Assembly (NCBI RefSeq): GCF_027579695.1
Contig: NC_083572.1
Coordinates: 19,010,421-19,074,420, forward strand
Length of the DNA stretch: 64,000 bases
Source of the DNA: Neoarius graeffei
Lineage: Eukaryota > Chordata > Actinopteri > Siluriformes > Ariidae
Direction: 5' to 3'
Part shown: in pieces, positions 32,907-47,900 of the stretch
Position numbering within the stretch: the first letter of the stretch is position 1
Layout of the letters: each line of letters opens with the position of its first letter
Notes under the pieces: model-generated
Told to the model about the DNA's origin: nothing
The model's input: the letters and a program-made list of their open reading frames with translations, nothing else
Databases searched by the model: none
Translations under genes and position numbers: made by a program

Positions 32907-35900
32907 CTGGAACAAACAAAATAAAGCATTACAATCAACAACATTGGAGGACTAACTGAAGCATTACTGATGTTTATGCCTGGTTGATTAGTCAGATATG
33001 TTTCTTTTGGAGTGTTTCACATATTTGAGATGTTGAAACAAGGTCACAAATGTCAGAGCCAGTAAAAACACTGCATGTTTCAAAAGCTGTGTCGTGTTTT
33101 CTTTGCCTTTTCTGGGACGTCCATTGCACCAGCATTTAAGCCTGGGGAAACCCTTCACAAGGTGAAAAACAATTCCACAAAACAAAACTGAAATACATCC
33201 ACCGCAAGTAAGGTTCTAACAACTTAATATGGAGTTATCCCTACAAGATTTGCGTTCTGACTGCAGTGCAGGAGCATCGTGGACAATTTTACAGCCAGTA
33301 CCTAATGCTCAAACCGACTCAACCAGCCATATGTCAGGTTTGCCATGACGTTACTATCAACCAACATGAACATCTGACTTTCAAACTCTCATACGACCAA
33401 CAAGGTTGGAAACATCCTTAGGCAGACTGTTTGTACCACTGCTCTTGCTAAACTGGCTTTTTACTCAACTTGATCTTCACAAAAAGCCTATACAAGTCTA
33501 CACAAGCCGATGCAAAGCAAAATAGACATTTTGTTGCCAGAGTTTAGCCATTGTAACATCTCATCTTTATCCCTGCGACCCTGTAGAACAGCTTTATCCT
33601 GTTCTACAGGGTCGCAGGCAAGCTGAGGCCATTGTAACATGCAACAGTTTTCCCCAGTCCTCCACAAATAAACAACCTTGTGGTAGCATAATTTAGGTTA
33701 AATGTAAATGGGCCACAGTTTGACAAGGACTATGATTAGGGCTTCATAAAAGAAAACAGTATTCTATTAGGATAGAATATCAAGAATTACTGTATGACAA
33801 GAGATACTGTAGATCTCTATTCTATACCTTTCTATTATTGTTTTTTTAAATAATTACAAAACCAACTGTGAGCACCCTATAAAATGTTGTACTTAAATAT
33901 TTAAAACGGTCATGACTAAAACTAATGAATATTTCTAGCACTTGCTGACATATGTACAGTACCATGCATGTCTTAAGCACCCTTTTTTTTAAACCCCAAT
34001 CAAATTTGTTAGATTTCTATTTTATCACTTCTAGACAGAGAATGTTGTCATTTACCTGTACGTTCAAAATGCACATTTGAACAAAATTTCGTTCCACTGG
34101 CTTACATCAGCACAACTGCTGCATATGATGATTACTGCACATAATCCGGTAACCAAAAAAAATACAGTACTTAAAATAAATAAATAAAATAAAAAAACCC
34201 GACCCTAAATAAAATAATATTCTATAGAATATACTAACCGTACTTGAGCCAGTACAAAAACATTTTAGGAGTTCCAAACGTTTGTTTTCCAGCACAAAAT
34301 TAAAACGTTATAAAAGTTTGTATCCGAGCAGCACAAGAGCCCACTTTTCAGATTTTAAAAAAAAAAAAAAAAAGTGAAGGCTACTGGGTTTTGCACCAAA
34401 ATTAAGCAGCAAGCGTGACAGTCAAAGTGTCCAGAAGAACTGTGGCTGGTTCTGCAAGATGCTCAGTAAAACCTACAGCTCACTCCCTTATAAAATGGCA
34501 CCAATTGTCCCCATCCGTCCATTATCCGTAACTGCTTATCCTGTACAGGGCAAGCTGGAGCCTATCCTAGAGGCGGGGTACACCCTTGGACAAGTCGCCA
34601 GATCATCGTAGGGCTGACACAGAGACAAACAATCATTCACACTCACATTCACACCCACGGTCAATTTAGAGCTACCAATTAGCTTAACCTGCATGTCTTT
34701 GGACTGGGGGAAACCGGAACACCCGGAGGAAACCCATGCAGACACGGGGAGAACATGCAAACTCCTTAATTGTACCGGAGACTACTAATTTATTTATTTA
34801 AAAGGATCATCAAAGGGTCATGTCACACCAAATATTGGCTTTGTTTCATTTATTATGGCTTACTGCTGTTTATAGTTTTTTTTTTTTAATGTTGAAACCC
34901 TTCATTATTATTTAAGCCATTTTACATGTGCCTAAGACTTTTGCACAGTACTGTATATATGCATATACAGTCCCCTCCTAAATTATTTGAAGAGCAAGGC
35001 CTATTTTTTTTTCCTATGCACTGAAGACATTTAGGTTTGAGACCAAAAGATGAGCCAGACAATCGATCAGAATTTCAGCTTTAAATTTCTTAATGTTAGC
35101 AACTGGACGTGTTAAACTTACTTAGAACATGGCACCTTTTGTTTGAACCCACCCATTCATCATGTGATCAAAAACATTGGAACAGAAGGTGTTTTTGTTT
35201 CCCGCATGTACCCTCTGTTAGATTGATTTAATTGTTTAAACAATTAATAGCTCTGAAAGTTTACTCTCAGTTTCAGCCCTGGGTTTTTACGTGTAAAGTC
35301 TACATTTGTTCTTGAAAAAGGATAAACAAATAAGACCAGAGAGCTGTCTATGGGAGAAAAGGGGAGGAAAAATTAAGCACTGGAGCCAATATAACAATTT
35401 AGAATGTCCTGAAAAAGAAAATATTTGTTGTACTAACAATCAATCAGACCTCAAAAAGGTCCGTTAAGGAAAACAGCAACAGTTGATAAATACAAAACAG
35501 AAACCCCAAAACTCAAATAACTTCAGGGTATAGTTAAAAAAAAAAAAAAAAAACCTGGTCTTGCTATTCCAATACTTTTGGATAGGACTACGTGTGTGTA
35601 TATGACATGGGTCATTTTGCCCACCCCACTACTCAAATTGGACGCTTTTAAACAGTGACTGGATTGTAAACAGCCAACTCAGTCTGGCAACCCTGATTTG
35701 TACATAACCACCTCTTACACTGAAGTGCATTTCCGGTTTTACATGAAGAAATGATGCATCATCCACAGCTACGCGGTCTGAATCTTAAATATGGCAAGGA
35801 AATAAAATAGTGAGAGTATTTCTATTGCATAGCAAAAATAATCCAAATGGAATGGACCAAGGGGTATGGCAGACAGCAAGGAGGTGCGTGGTCTGGGAGG

Positions 35901-38900
35901 ATTTTTGATTTCGATTTAAACAGGGGGCTGGCATCACTTCAGGAGAGTCACTTGCTTTATCTATCTGAAAGATTTCCAAGCATTAATGTGCATGTAAGAC
36001 AGCTTAATTATATAACTATGAAAAAAAAAAGAAATGACGACTATGGAAGGTAAGCCATGGCCTAATGGTTGGAGAAGCAGCTTTGGGACCAAAAGGTCCC
36101 TGGACCAGCAGGCATGGCTGAAGTACCCTTGAGCAAGGCAACTAACCCCCAACTGTTCCTCAGGCTGCTCTGTGTATGTTGCACCTGCTAAGTGTCTGTT
36201 GCAACTGCTAAGTGTCTGTAATAAGGAGTAAAGGAAAGAGCTTGGTACAGAGGGACAGATAAGAAAGAACTGGAGACTTTTACCTGAAGTTTCTTGATCT
36301 CTTCATAGGTTTTCTGTAGCTCTCTTTCTGTGAAGTATCTGTGCAGGCGATACATCTGCTCCGGGCTTCTCACTGGGTGAACCGAGAGCGCATTCTGGAA
36401 ATCCAGGCTTTCATGTCCACTCAGGTCCATGTTCTTCTTCATTTCAAAGTAATTATAATGAAGATTCTGCGAGACAAAAGAAAACAAGATCAACTGTGAG
36501 CTACTGCTCACTTACGTATCCCCCCTGTGCTATCATGGTGGTTTAACATTAAGCTAGCTAGGTCAGTGAAAGTCCACCTGACATGCTAGCAAACGCTTTT
36601 CAAACTCAAATCATATTGGGTAGCTAATGCTACCAGAAAAAAAAAAAAATAATAATAATAATAATTTGACATTGTTTATTTGGCAAGATTATGCTAAAAC
36701 ATTTCTGAAAGGACTTCAGATAAGGGTGGCACGGTGGTGTAGTGGTTAGCGCAGTTGCCTCACAGCAAGAAGGTTCTGGGTTCAAGCCCAGCAGCGGGCG
36801 AGGGCCTTTCTGTGTGGAGTTTGCATGTTCTCCCCGTGTCCGCGTGGGTTTCCTCTGGGTGCTCCGGTTTCCCCCCACAGTCCAAAGACATGCAGGTTAG
36901 GTTAACTGGTGACTCTAAATTGACTGTAGGTGTGAGTGTGAATGGCTGTCTGTGTTGGCTCTGTGAAGACCTGGCGACTTGCGGGGTACACCCTGGACCT
37001 TTCGCCCGTAGTCAGCTGGGATAGGCTCCAGCTTACCTGTGACCCTGTAGAACAGGATAAAGTGGCTAGAGATAATGAGAGGAGAATGAGACTTCAGATA
37101 AGTTAACATTATTCATGTTTGCATAACTCTGTTTTTACATGCTAACTAATAGTGTCCAAGTTAACTAGCTGAGTTATCGTTAGCTGTGGACAAGGCGATG
37201 GCAACTTGGCAGGAAAATCCATAGAAAAAGTCATTTGACTAACCAGACTGCATAGCTATTGCAACATTATCGCTAGCTCTAAATGCACAGACAACTTCAT
37301 TGTAAGCTTTCTCTTGGAATAAAACGTTTACATACCTCAATATGCTTCCGCAGGTTGAATGGCAAGTTTTTGCACACTGTGATGTGGTTCGTTTTCGGCA
37401 AACAAAGCAAACATTTAAAACGAAATGAATCTTTAATCCTTTCAGAAAACTGAAACATGGGTTCTAGGTATGGCCATGGGTGTGTGCATTCCCCAGAAGA
37501 ACCGCCTCCTTCCATTCTGCCATCAACTGATCGTGTTCAAATAATTCTGCTGAGAAAATCACTGAACTTGATTTTATACAGTCTATGGACGGGACATGAC
37601 CCTAGTGATTACTGATTGTTTTTTTCGCAGGTGACACTGAGACAGCCTATCACGTTTTAGAAAAGAAAAAACCCATCCACTTTCAAAGCCACTTCATAGT
37701 AATGAGGACCATGATAGAAATGTAGTGGAGTGAAAAGTACAATATTTGCCTTTCAAATGTAGTGACGCTAAAGTGCATATTCTGGACCAATTTAGATTTT
37801 TTTGTTTGTTTGTTTTTTTAATATGAAAGTATGTCCCCTTACACACTCATCCAGAAGGGTAATTTTGCACAAGGCCATCTGTCTACAGCAGAAAAAATAA
37901 AAATAACAAAATGCGTCTGGAAAAATCCCAAGGGAGTCTGGAGCCAGATTTGTGACGTTACCTGCGGAAGCGCCAGCAGGCTGCGCGAGCTTTGCACAGT
38001 TTCAGGCCAAGTTTACATTAGACCGTATCTATCTCGTTTTCTTCGCGGATGCACTGTCCGTTTACATTAAAACGCCTGGAAACGCCGGGAAACGGGAATC
38101 CACCAGGGTCCACGTATTCAATCCAGATCGTGTCTGGTCCGGTGCTGTGTAAACATTGAGAATACGCGGATACGCTGTGCTGAGCTCTAGCTGGCATCGT
38201 CATTGGACAACGTCACTGTGACATCCACCTTCCTGATTCGCTGGCGTTGGTCATGTAACGCGACTGCTGAAAAACGGCGCGGACTTCCGCCTTGTATCAC
38301 CTTTCATTAAAAAGAGTATAAAAGTATGAAAATGCTGCAAATACTGATGCAAATACTGCCCATTGTGTAGTTATGATTGTCTTTAGGCTTGCCATCCTTC
38401 CACTTGCAAGTGGTAAGTGACGCGCATGCCCGATATGCACTGAGATCTCACACACAGCGGCTCAGTCCCGAATCACTGCTTGTGCACTTCACTCGCGCGC
38501 TCTGTGAGCTGCGCAGGGCCGGAGTGCGCACCCTCCAGAGTGCACTCGCTGTTCAGGGCGGAGTGATTTGGAGCGCAGGATGCCTGCGGAGCCGAGCGTA
38601 TCCATGTATTGGCGTTGCTGTGTGCACACGAATCGTGTATTGGCGTTGCGGTGTGCACGCGAATCGTTTTAAAAACGTTAATCTGATGATCCGCTGATAC
38701 GGTCTAATGTAAACCCCACCTCAGTGCACAGCCTGTGTAGGCCAAGCGCTCCCATTTCTCTCTCATTGTCCGGTCTTTTGGAAAACGATGAGTACTAATC
38801 CCATCAAGATTGGTGTTGCTACACCCTCCTACGATACATCTGTTAACCATTTTAATAATTATGTGACTGTTGAAGAAATTTGCAGAAAACTACCAGGTCA

Positions 38901-41900
38901 TTTTCTCAAACAAACCAGCGCTGACGTAGGATTCAGAGGGAGGCATCCCGCACGTGATGTCACAAAAATCAACGTTTCCCAGGAAATCCAATTTTTTTTC
39001 AGAGGCAGACCAATTCGCCTCAAATGGCTTGATTTCAACCGAATTTTTCTGGTATTGTGCAAGGTAAAAAAAAAAAAAAATTGCGCAAAATGTGACATAT
39101 TTGACCAAAGTTTAATATAAAATAGGAGAATTACATTGACCTTGCTCCTGAATTTACCTGTGATATGCACTTTAAAAGTCATAAGTTTCCAAAAAAAAAA
39201 AATTAAGTAAAGTACAGATACTCAATGTACTTAAGTACATTACTCAAGTAAATGCACTTTGTTACTGTCCACCTCTGGAACTGACCGCTTAAAAAAGGAC
39301 AGGGAAAAAAAAAAATTATGCACATTTCTACAGGTTGAAAGAGACTAATAATATTTCAGTAGTCAGGAACTGCTTGCCGGCAGTGGCACTTACCAAAACT
39401 AGATGGTGGTTTTTAGGCTATTCTGCAGTAAAACCGTAAAAAACCCACAACTGAATGTTCGATATAATCCTTTTAACTGATGCAAGCCACGTACTATCTA
39501 AAGATTAGCCAAACCTATACAGATACGATTCATTTCATATTAATTAACTCCGTCATCTCCATTTACCTTGACAAAGTTAGGATGCCCTGTGAGATGGGGA
39601 GGAGCTTCTGCCAAAGTATCACTAGGACTTAGTGTTCAAAAGACCTGTGCAAATCATTATAAAAATTCATCTGTCGATTCTCAGGTCACATTTCTTCCCC
39701 AATGAAAAAGGCTGCACATTTGGTATATATTTAAATGAGAACTCATACAAGCATATACCAGTGTTAAATTGCAGAACTAAAGGTTGGCAGGTCTTATAGC
39801 ATAATATAAGGAGTAGAAATGTCATTGAAGAACATTGCAGTGTAAAAATCACATTAGAGACAATTAAGTGAGGGATAATCTACAGCGGGATGGTCATTAC
39901 TGCAAAATAAACCCCGACAGGCTGATGCAGGACCCCGACACAAAACAGAGGGGTCTTGAATCACCCTGAAGTGGGTCATTTCACAATAATGACCAGATTT
40001 CATTTACTGATTTGATATTAAAATGATTTTATTGATTCCACTAATGTGTACCAAATGTGTCACTGAGGGCCAAAAACTGATCATGTCCTTTCCAGCAGAA
40101 ACCTATGGTATATTGCCACAAATTATGTCTAATATATACCTGTAAAATTTCTCTCACTAATCTTCAACGGCAAAAAAAAAAAAAAAGTTACACACATTCA
40201 AGTTACAGCACTATCAGGGGCCTACGGACACTACATTTTGCCATATTACTTCGTATTTGTGATAAAGAAATGCTATAAATATACTTGTAAGGACAAAATT
40301 GACAGAAATTGATTTGGTATGTAAAAGCAGTCATATTAAGAGCAGAGAACAACAATATCTTCCCCATTACTGGGGGGAAAAAAAAAAGCAATACTATCCC
40401 AATACTTTGTTTTAACTCTAGCAAGATCAGAATTCTCAGCATGTGGTGTTTTGAACTGTAATTAAATCTTCCAAATATCATGAAAAGCGTTCCTTGTGTA
40501 TTTGTCTGTGTCACATACAGAGAAAATGAATGATTTTTCCTGATTACTTCAATAAAGTTGCCTATAGCTTTTTTTAATGTTACTCTTTGTATGAGATAAC
40601 ATGGGGCCTAAGGACACTACAGGTGGACTACGGACACTACAAGTGGACTACGGACACTACAAGTGAGTTAATTGTCCTGCATTTTGTAATTCAGCAAGAT
40701 ATTCCAAGTACCATATAGACATATTGTGTTGTTACTAAAGACCCTTCATAGTTATTGTACTGAGCTCGTTGTACGTCTCTCAGCATCGTGTACATAGGGG
40801 GCCTAAGGACACTACGGAGATTGTCATTTTGAATCATAGCTCAGTAGTATTAAGTCAGCAGCTGTTAGCATGTTATCTATTAGCATGTTAGCATTAACAT
40901 GTTAGTATGCTAACAGTTAGCATACCAACATGCTAACAGTTAACATACCAACATGTTAATGCTAACATGCTAATAGATAACATGCAAACAGCTAGCATTC
41001 TAACATGCTAATGATTAACATGCTATTTGTTAAAATTCTAACATTTTAAGGCTAATATGCTGACAGCCATCATGCTAACAGCTAACAGGCTAACATGCTA
41101 ATGGCTAGTATGTTAACTTTTAGCATGCTAACGTGCTGAGGGTGACATTCTAACAGCTAACATGCTAACATGCTCAGGCGAAAACGCTAACAGCAAACAT
41201 GCAAACTCTGCATGCTACCATGCTAATCCTAACAGGTTAACAGCTCTCATGATAACATGCTAATGGTGAACATGCTAACAACTCACAAGCTAACAGCAGG
41301 CATGATATCGTAATGGGTAATGGAACCCTCTGGAGGTAAAAAGAGATGTGTGAAAACTAAGGAAACATCATGCTAACAGCTAGCATGATAACACGTGACT
41401 GCTTATATGCTAATTGCTATCATGTGTGCGTGTAAGTATTCCTAATAAAGTGGCCATTGAGTTGAAGTTGATTTGCTGTCAAAGTCTCAAATGAGCAGAT
41501 CCTTGCCAAATGCATCATCACCTATAGGGGAAGGGAGGAATGACTCAGTCAAGCTTCTATTGATTAGCGGCAAAATGGAGAAAAAAATGGACGGATGAAA
41601 GGCAAGACAAAGACGAGTGCGGGTCAGAACCGATATCATGTGTGTGATGGGTGATTTGGCCTGAGGTGCCATATGAAGTTTGGTGGATGTGTGGTGAAGT
41701 GTTGCTGAGCAAAACTCCATTCATTTGAATGGGGCCAAAAATCAATGGAAGCCTATGGAGGTAAAAAGAGATGCGTGAAAACCAAGGAAAAGACGAGTGC
41801 AGGTCTCAGATGAGGGGATGGATCTGTGCGGGGACTTGGCCTGACGCATCAAGTGAAGTTTCTTGAAATTTGGTCACTTGGTTAAAAAAAAAAAAAATTG

Positions 41901-44900
41901 GAGGGTGAAAGTTTTTCTCCTGAAACACCATTCATTTTCAATGGGGCCAAAAATCAATGCAAGCCTATGGAGGAAAAAGGGATGAGCAAAAAGAAAGGGA
42001 AAATATGAGTGCGGGTCAGAACCGATTGCATGTATGTGTCGGGGGAGTTGGCCTGAAGTATCACATGAGGTTTGGTGCATCTGCGATGGAGCATGTCCGA
42101 GTAGGACGATTCGATTCATGAGCCCTATTCATTCTCTATGGGGAAAAAAAACAAAAGAAAAACGACAAGAGAACGGGCGTGTTGATCCAAAAGCTGTACA
42201 CAAGCACACTACACCACTTCGGGCCAGACGTCTCAGAGTTGGAACGGTGTATCTCGAACGCCCTAGGAGGAGTAGTGGATCAAAAAAAAAAAACGTGTCG
42301 GAATAAGGCAGAATAAGTAAACTTAAGAAGAACAATAGTGTGCTTGAGCAAGCACACTAATTAATCTTGCAATGGCTTTTTCCTTCGCACCAAATTTGAG
42401 ATTATTGTAGGGACTTTACCTTAAAATTTCAAACAGGTTCAATTCACCTTAAAATCAGCTCTCTGTAAAGGAACACTGCAAGAAGATTATAGCTTTTGGA
42501 ATTTTTGAAAAAAAAAAAAAAAAAAATTATGGTTGCAGAGATACAAGATTTTAGCAAAAAATAAATAAATAACGGTAATTGCACACTGATCCCCAACACG
42601 CACCTCTACTTAACGTTGTAGCACAAAATAGAAAGGGTGTACATGGTCCTAATTGGTTCTGTTTTAACCAGAAAAGGTTGTAGTTTTATGAGCGACTTAG
42701 TTTTGGAGGTGAAGCCTAACAAATTCCTGCCTGTTGCGCAACACCTGCGCCTGCAGCTCCAGTACTATAAAGTGAAAGTAATTCATTGCCATTATTTAGC
42801 CTTGTACCTAGCAAGTGTGCTTACAAAGAGACACTGCTTTATCATAACTGTGAAAGTTGAACACCAAATCAGTTAATTAAAAAAAAAAAAACACAAACAA
42901 ACAAATGATGATTTGTACCATGTATTAATTTCCTGGGTTCCAGAAAATGGCTGGGGCAGCTGCTGCTCTTCTTCATGCTCTATGCACTGACTGACTGATC
43001 GATCGATAGATTCGGGATGAAGCTTGCTCTAGATTCCATGAGATTGTATGTAATTTGCGGGTATCAGGGAGCTGCTATCAATATGCGGGAGACTCCCAGA
43101 ACTTCCGGGAGACTTGGGATGTCTGTTAAATGCAAATTTGACATCATGAGCTTGATAAACCTCATCTCATTATTTCTAGCCACTTTATCCTGTTCTACAG
43201 GGTCGCAGGCAAGCTGGAGCCTATCCCAGCTGACTACGGGCGAAAGGCGGGGTACACCCTGGACAAGTCGCCAGGTCATCACAGGGCCGACACAGACAAC
43301 CATTCACACTCACATTCACACCTACGGTCAATTTAGAGCCACCAGTTAACCTAACCTGCATGTCTTTGGACTGTGGGGGAAACCGGAGCACCCGGAGGAA
43401 ACCCACGCGAACACGGGGAGAACATGCAAACTCCGCACAGAAAGGCCCTCGCCGACTACAGGGCTCGAACCCGGATCTTCTTGCTGTGAGGCGACAGCGC
43501 TAACCACTACACCACCGTGCCGCCCCTGCTTGATAAATTTGACAGAAAATCTCTCAGTAGTAAATCTGTCACACTGCAGACATTTCATGCATGGTCCAAC
43601 AAGATGCATATTTTGCAACAAAATGGTGTACTTCAGCCTGAAAGATGAAAAAATATGATACACTAATCGTGCATCCAATAAGTTGAAGTCATATTATATT
43701 ACAATACAGAAGATGTACAGTACAACTTCTCATTGAAAAAATGAAATAAAATAAAAAAATCCATGAAATTGTAGCAATTTTGACCCACATTCATTGCCAT
43801 CAAATTTTTATTACTGCAGATATCAACGTGCGGTTTTCGACATCTGACAGTCCTTGTGGTACTTTATCTGAAAACACTCAAACACTACAGTTATTCTGTT
43901 TCTATAATTCTGAAATGTGTGCATAACATTATCAAACATGAAATGGCTCACAGTGATTTTCTGCTGTTAGTAATGGTCTATTATACACAGTATGCTGTAA
44001 GTGACTAAACAGAATCTGAGTATTCAACAAAGCCATGTAATAAATTGTTAAAATGACGTGTTTTACTGGGAAACACGCCACTCGTATTTTTCATACGAGG
44101 TACATCCGGGACATGGAAAACTAAAACTGTGATGACTCTCAATGTGTCACTCACGATCAAGTCGACGAATTGTTTCAATAAATTTCAGTACTTTGTTTGT
44201 GAACGTGTCTATATAATAAAAAGAACGTCGAGGACGTAGTCTCATCTGGTCTGCCATCAAAACAGCCATGACTACCAAAACATCAAACAGAACTGAAATG
44301 TGGGAATGCGGATAGAGGACCAACCTCCATAACAAATTGTTTACAACAGGAAACTCAACAAATGACCCAGTTTTGTTCCTCAAGGGAAGATCTACCCAAA
44401 AGCATCGATCAGAACTGGAATCAGATGAGAAATGAGAGGAGGAGATACAATCCTAGTGAGAGGCCTGGAAAATTTGTTAATTTGGCCTAATTATTAACTC
44501 GATAGCAAAAAAAAAAAAAAAATTTGACAAAACAACCACAAGTCCCCTCCTAGAACTGCCACCTTATTGTGGTGGAGGGGTTTGTGTGCTTGAATGATCC
44601 TAGGAGCTATGTTGTCGGGGGCATTATGCCCCTGGTAGGGTTTCCCAAGACAGACAGGTCCTAGGTGACAGGCCAGACCAAGAGCAGTTCACCAAAAACC
44701 CCCTATGGAGAAAAAATCCAGGACCGTGACGTCGCCCGGTAGGACGCAGCCGGGGCCCCACCCTGGAGCCAGGCCCGGGGTTGGGGCTCGTATGCGAGCG
44801 CTTGGTGGCTGGGCCTTTGCCCATGGGGCCCGGCCGGGCTCAGCCCGAAGAGGTGACGTGGGCCCGACCTCCTGTGGGTTCACCACCCACAGAGGTAGCA

Positions 44901-47900
44901 GTAGGGGTTTGGTGCAATGTGGATTGGGTGGCAGTCGAAGGCAGGGGCCTCGACGACCTGATCCCCGGACACAGCGGCTGGCTGTTGGGACATGGAATGT
45001 CACTTCGCTGGGGGGGAAGGAGCCCGAGCTTGTGCGGGAGGTTGAGAGGTACCGGCTAGAGATAGCCGGGCTCACCTCCACGCATAGCTTGGGCTCTGGA
45101 ACCCAGCTCCTCGAGAGGGGCTGGACTTTCCACTTCTCTGGAGTCGCCCGTGGTGAGCGGCGGCGGGCTGGTGTGGGCTTGCTTATAGCTCCCCAGCTCA
45201 GCCGCCATGTGTTGGAGTTTACCCCAGTGAACGAGAGGGTCGCCTCTCTGCGCCTTCGGATTGGGGACAGGGCTCTTGCTGTTGTTTGTGCCTACGGGCC
45301 AAATAGCAGTATAGAGTATCCGGCCTTCTTGGAGTCCCTGGGAGAGGTACTGAGGGGTGCTCAGACTGGGGACTCCATTGTGCTACTGGGGGACTTCAAT
45401 GCTCACGTGGGCGATGACAGTGACACCTGGAGGGGCGTGGTTGGGAGGAACGGCCTCCCCGATCTGAACCCGAGTGGGGTTTTGTTATTGGACTTCTGTG
45501 CTAGTCACGGTTTGTCCATAACGAACACCATATTCGAGCATAGGGGTGTCCATAAGTGCACGTGGCACCAGGACACCTTAGGTCGGAGGTCGATGATCGA
45601 CTTTGTAGTCGTTTCATCTGATCTCCGGCCCTATGTCTTGGACACTCGGGTGAAGAGAGGGGCTGAGCTGTCAACTGATCACCACCTGGTGGTGAGTTGG
45701 ATCCGCTGGCGGAGGAGGAAGCTGGACAGACCTGGCAGGCCTAAACGTATGGTGAGGGTCTGCTGGGAACGTCTGGCCGAGCACTCTGTTGGGGAGGTCT
45801 TTAACTCCCACCTCCGGGAGAGCTTTTCCCAGCTTCCGAGGGAGGCGGGGGACATTGAGTCTGAGTGGACCATGTTCTCTACCTCCATTGTGGACGCAGC
45901 TGTTCGGAGCTGTGGCCGCAAGGTCTCCGGTGCCTGTCGTGGTGGCAATCCCCGAACCCGGTGGTGGACACCGGAAGTAAGGGATGCCGTCAAGCTGAAG
46001 AAGGAGTCCTATCGGGCCATGTTGACCTCCGGGACTCCTGAAGCAGCCGACGGGTATCGGCAGGCCAGGCGTGCTGCAGCTCGGGCAGTTGCGGAGGCAA
46101 AAACTCGGAACTGGGAGGAGTTCGGGGAGGCCATGGAGAAGGACTATCGGTCGGCCTCGAAGAAATTCTGGCAAACCGTCCGGCGCCTCAGGAGGGGGAA
46201 GCAGTACTCTGCCAACACTGTTTACAGTGCGGGTGGGGAGCTGTTGACCTCGACTGGGGACATTGTCGGGCGGTGGAAGGAATACTTTGAGGATCTCCTC
46301 AATCCCACCGTCATGTCTTCCACTGAGGAGACTGAGGCTGATGACTCAGAGGTGGACTCGTCCATTACCCAAGCCGAAGTCACTGAGGTGGTTTGCAAGC
46401 TCCTCGGTGGCAAGGCACCGGGGGTGGATGAGATCCGCCCTGAGTATCTCAAGTCTCTGGATGTTGTGGGGCTGTCTTGGTTGACACGCCTCTGCAACAT
46501 CGCGTGGCGGTCGGGGATAGTGCCTCTGGAGTGGCAGACTGGGGTGGTGGTCCCTCTTTTTAAGAAAGGGGACCGGAGAGTGTGCTCCAATTATAGGGGA
46601 ATCACACTTCTCAGCCTCCCAGGGAAAGTTTACTCCAGGGTACTGGAGAGGAGAATTCGACCAATAGTTGAACCTCAGATCCAGGAGGAACAATGCGGTT
46701 TTCGTCCTGGTCGCAGAACACTGGACCAGCTCTATACCCTTCATAGGGTGCTCGAGGGTTCATGGGAGTTTGCCCAACCAGTCCACATGTGCTTTGTGGA
46801 TCTGGAGAAGGCATTCGACCGTGTCCCCCGTGGTATTCTGTGGGGGGTGCTTCGGGAGTATGGGGTTCGGGGCTCTTTGCTAAGGGCTGTCCGGTCCCTG
46901 TACGAACGGAGCAGGAGTCTGGTTCGCATTGCCAGCAGTAAGTCAGACCTGTTCCCAGTGCATGTTGGACTCCGGCAGGGCTGCCCTTTGTCACCAGTTC
47001 TGTTCATAATTTTTATGGACAGAATTTCTAGGCGCAGCCAGGGGCCGGAAGGAATCCTGTTTGGGAACCACAGGATTTCATCTCTGCTTTTTGCGGATGA
47101 TGTTGTCCTGTTGGCTTCTTCAAACCAGGACCTTCAGCATGCACTGGGGCGGTTTGCAGTCGAGTGTGAAGCGGCTGGGATGAGAATCAGCACCTCCAAG
47201 TCCGAGGCCATGGTTCTCGACCGGAAAAGGGTGGCTTGCCCTCTCCAGGTTGGTGGAGAAGTCCTGCCTCAAGTGGAGGAGTTTAAGTATCTCGGGATCT
47301 TGTTCACGAGTGAGGGAAGGATGGAGCGTGAGATCGACAGGCGGATCAGTGCAGCCTCCACAGTGATGCGGTCGCTTTACCGGTCCGTCGTGGTGAAGAA
47401 GGAGCTGAGCCAAAAGGCGAAGCTCTCAATTTACCGGTCGATCTACGTTCCGACTCTCACCTATGGTCATGAGCTTTGGGTAATGACAGATAGAACAAGA
47501 TCGCGGATACAAGCGGCTGAAATGAGTTTCCTTCGCAGGGTGGCTGGGCGCTCCCTTAGAGATAGGGTGAGAAGCACAGTCACTCGGGAGGAGCTCGGAG
47601 TAGAGCCGCTGCTCCTCCACATCGAGAGGAACCAGCTGAGGTGGCTCGGGCATCTTTTTCGGATGCCTCCTGGACGCCTCCCTGGGGAGGTGTTCCAGGC
47701 ATGTCCCCCCGGGAGGAGGCCCCGGGGAAGACCCAGGACACGCTGGAGGGACTATGTCTCTCGGCTGGCCTGGGAACGCCTCGGTGTTCTTCCCGAGGAG
47801 CTGGCCGAGGTGTCTGGGGAAAGGGAAGTTTGGGCTTCCATGCTCAGACTGCTGCCTCCGCGACCCGGTCCCGGATAAGCGGAAGAAGACGAGACGAGAC

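Larger units (their letters stand above)
32907..36283 (-). other. chpf: chpf intron 3
   Basis: This 3.4-kb intron holds a fold-back SINE (33560-33627), a Tc1-like relic with a SINE inside (33957-34953), a mariner-like MITE (34968-35590) and a tRNA-related SINE (36050-36235). I see no exon in it. Confidence 0.85.

Noticed and set aside
38788-39120. 110-codon frame in chpf intron 2
   Set aside because: No recognised motif, low-complexity end, no splice or promoter context.
44705-47878. The 1057-codon frame as a host gene
   Set aside because: Endonuclease and reverse transcriptase blocks, target duplication and repeat tail show it is a LINE.
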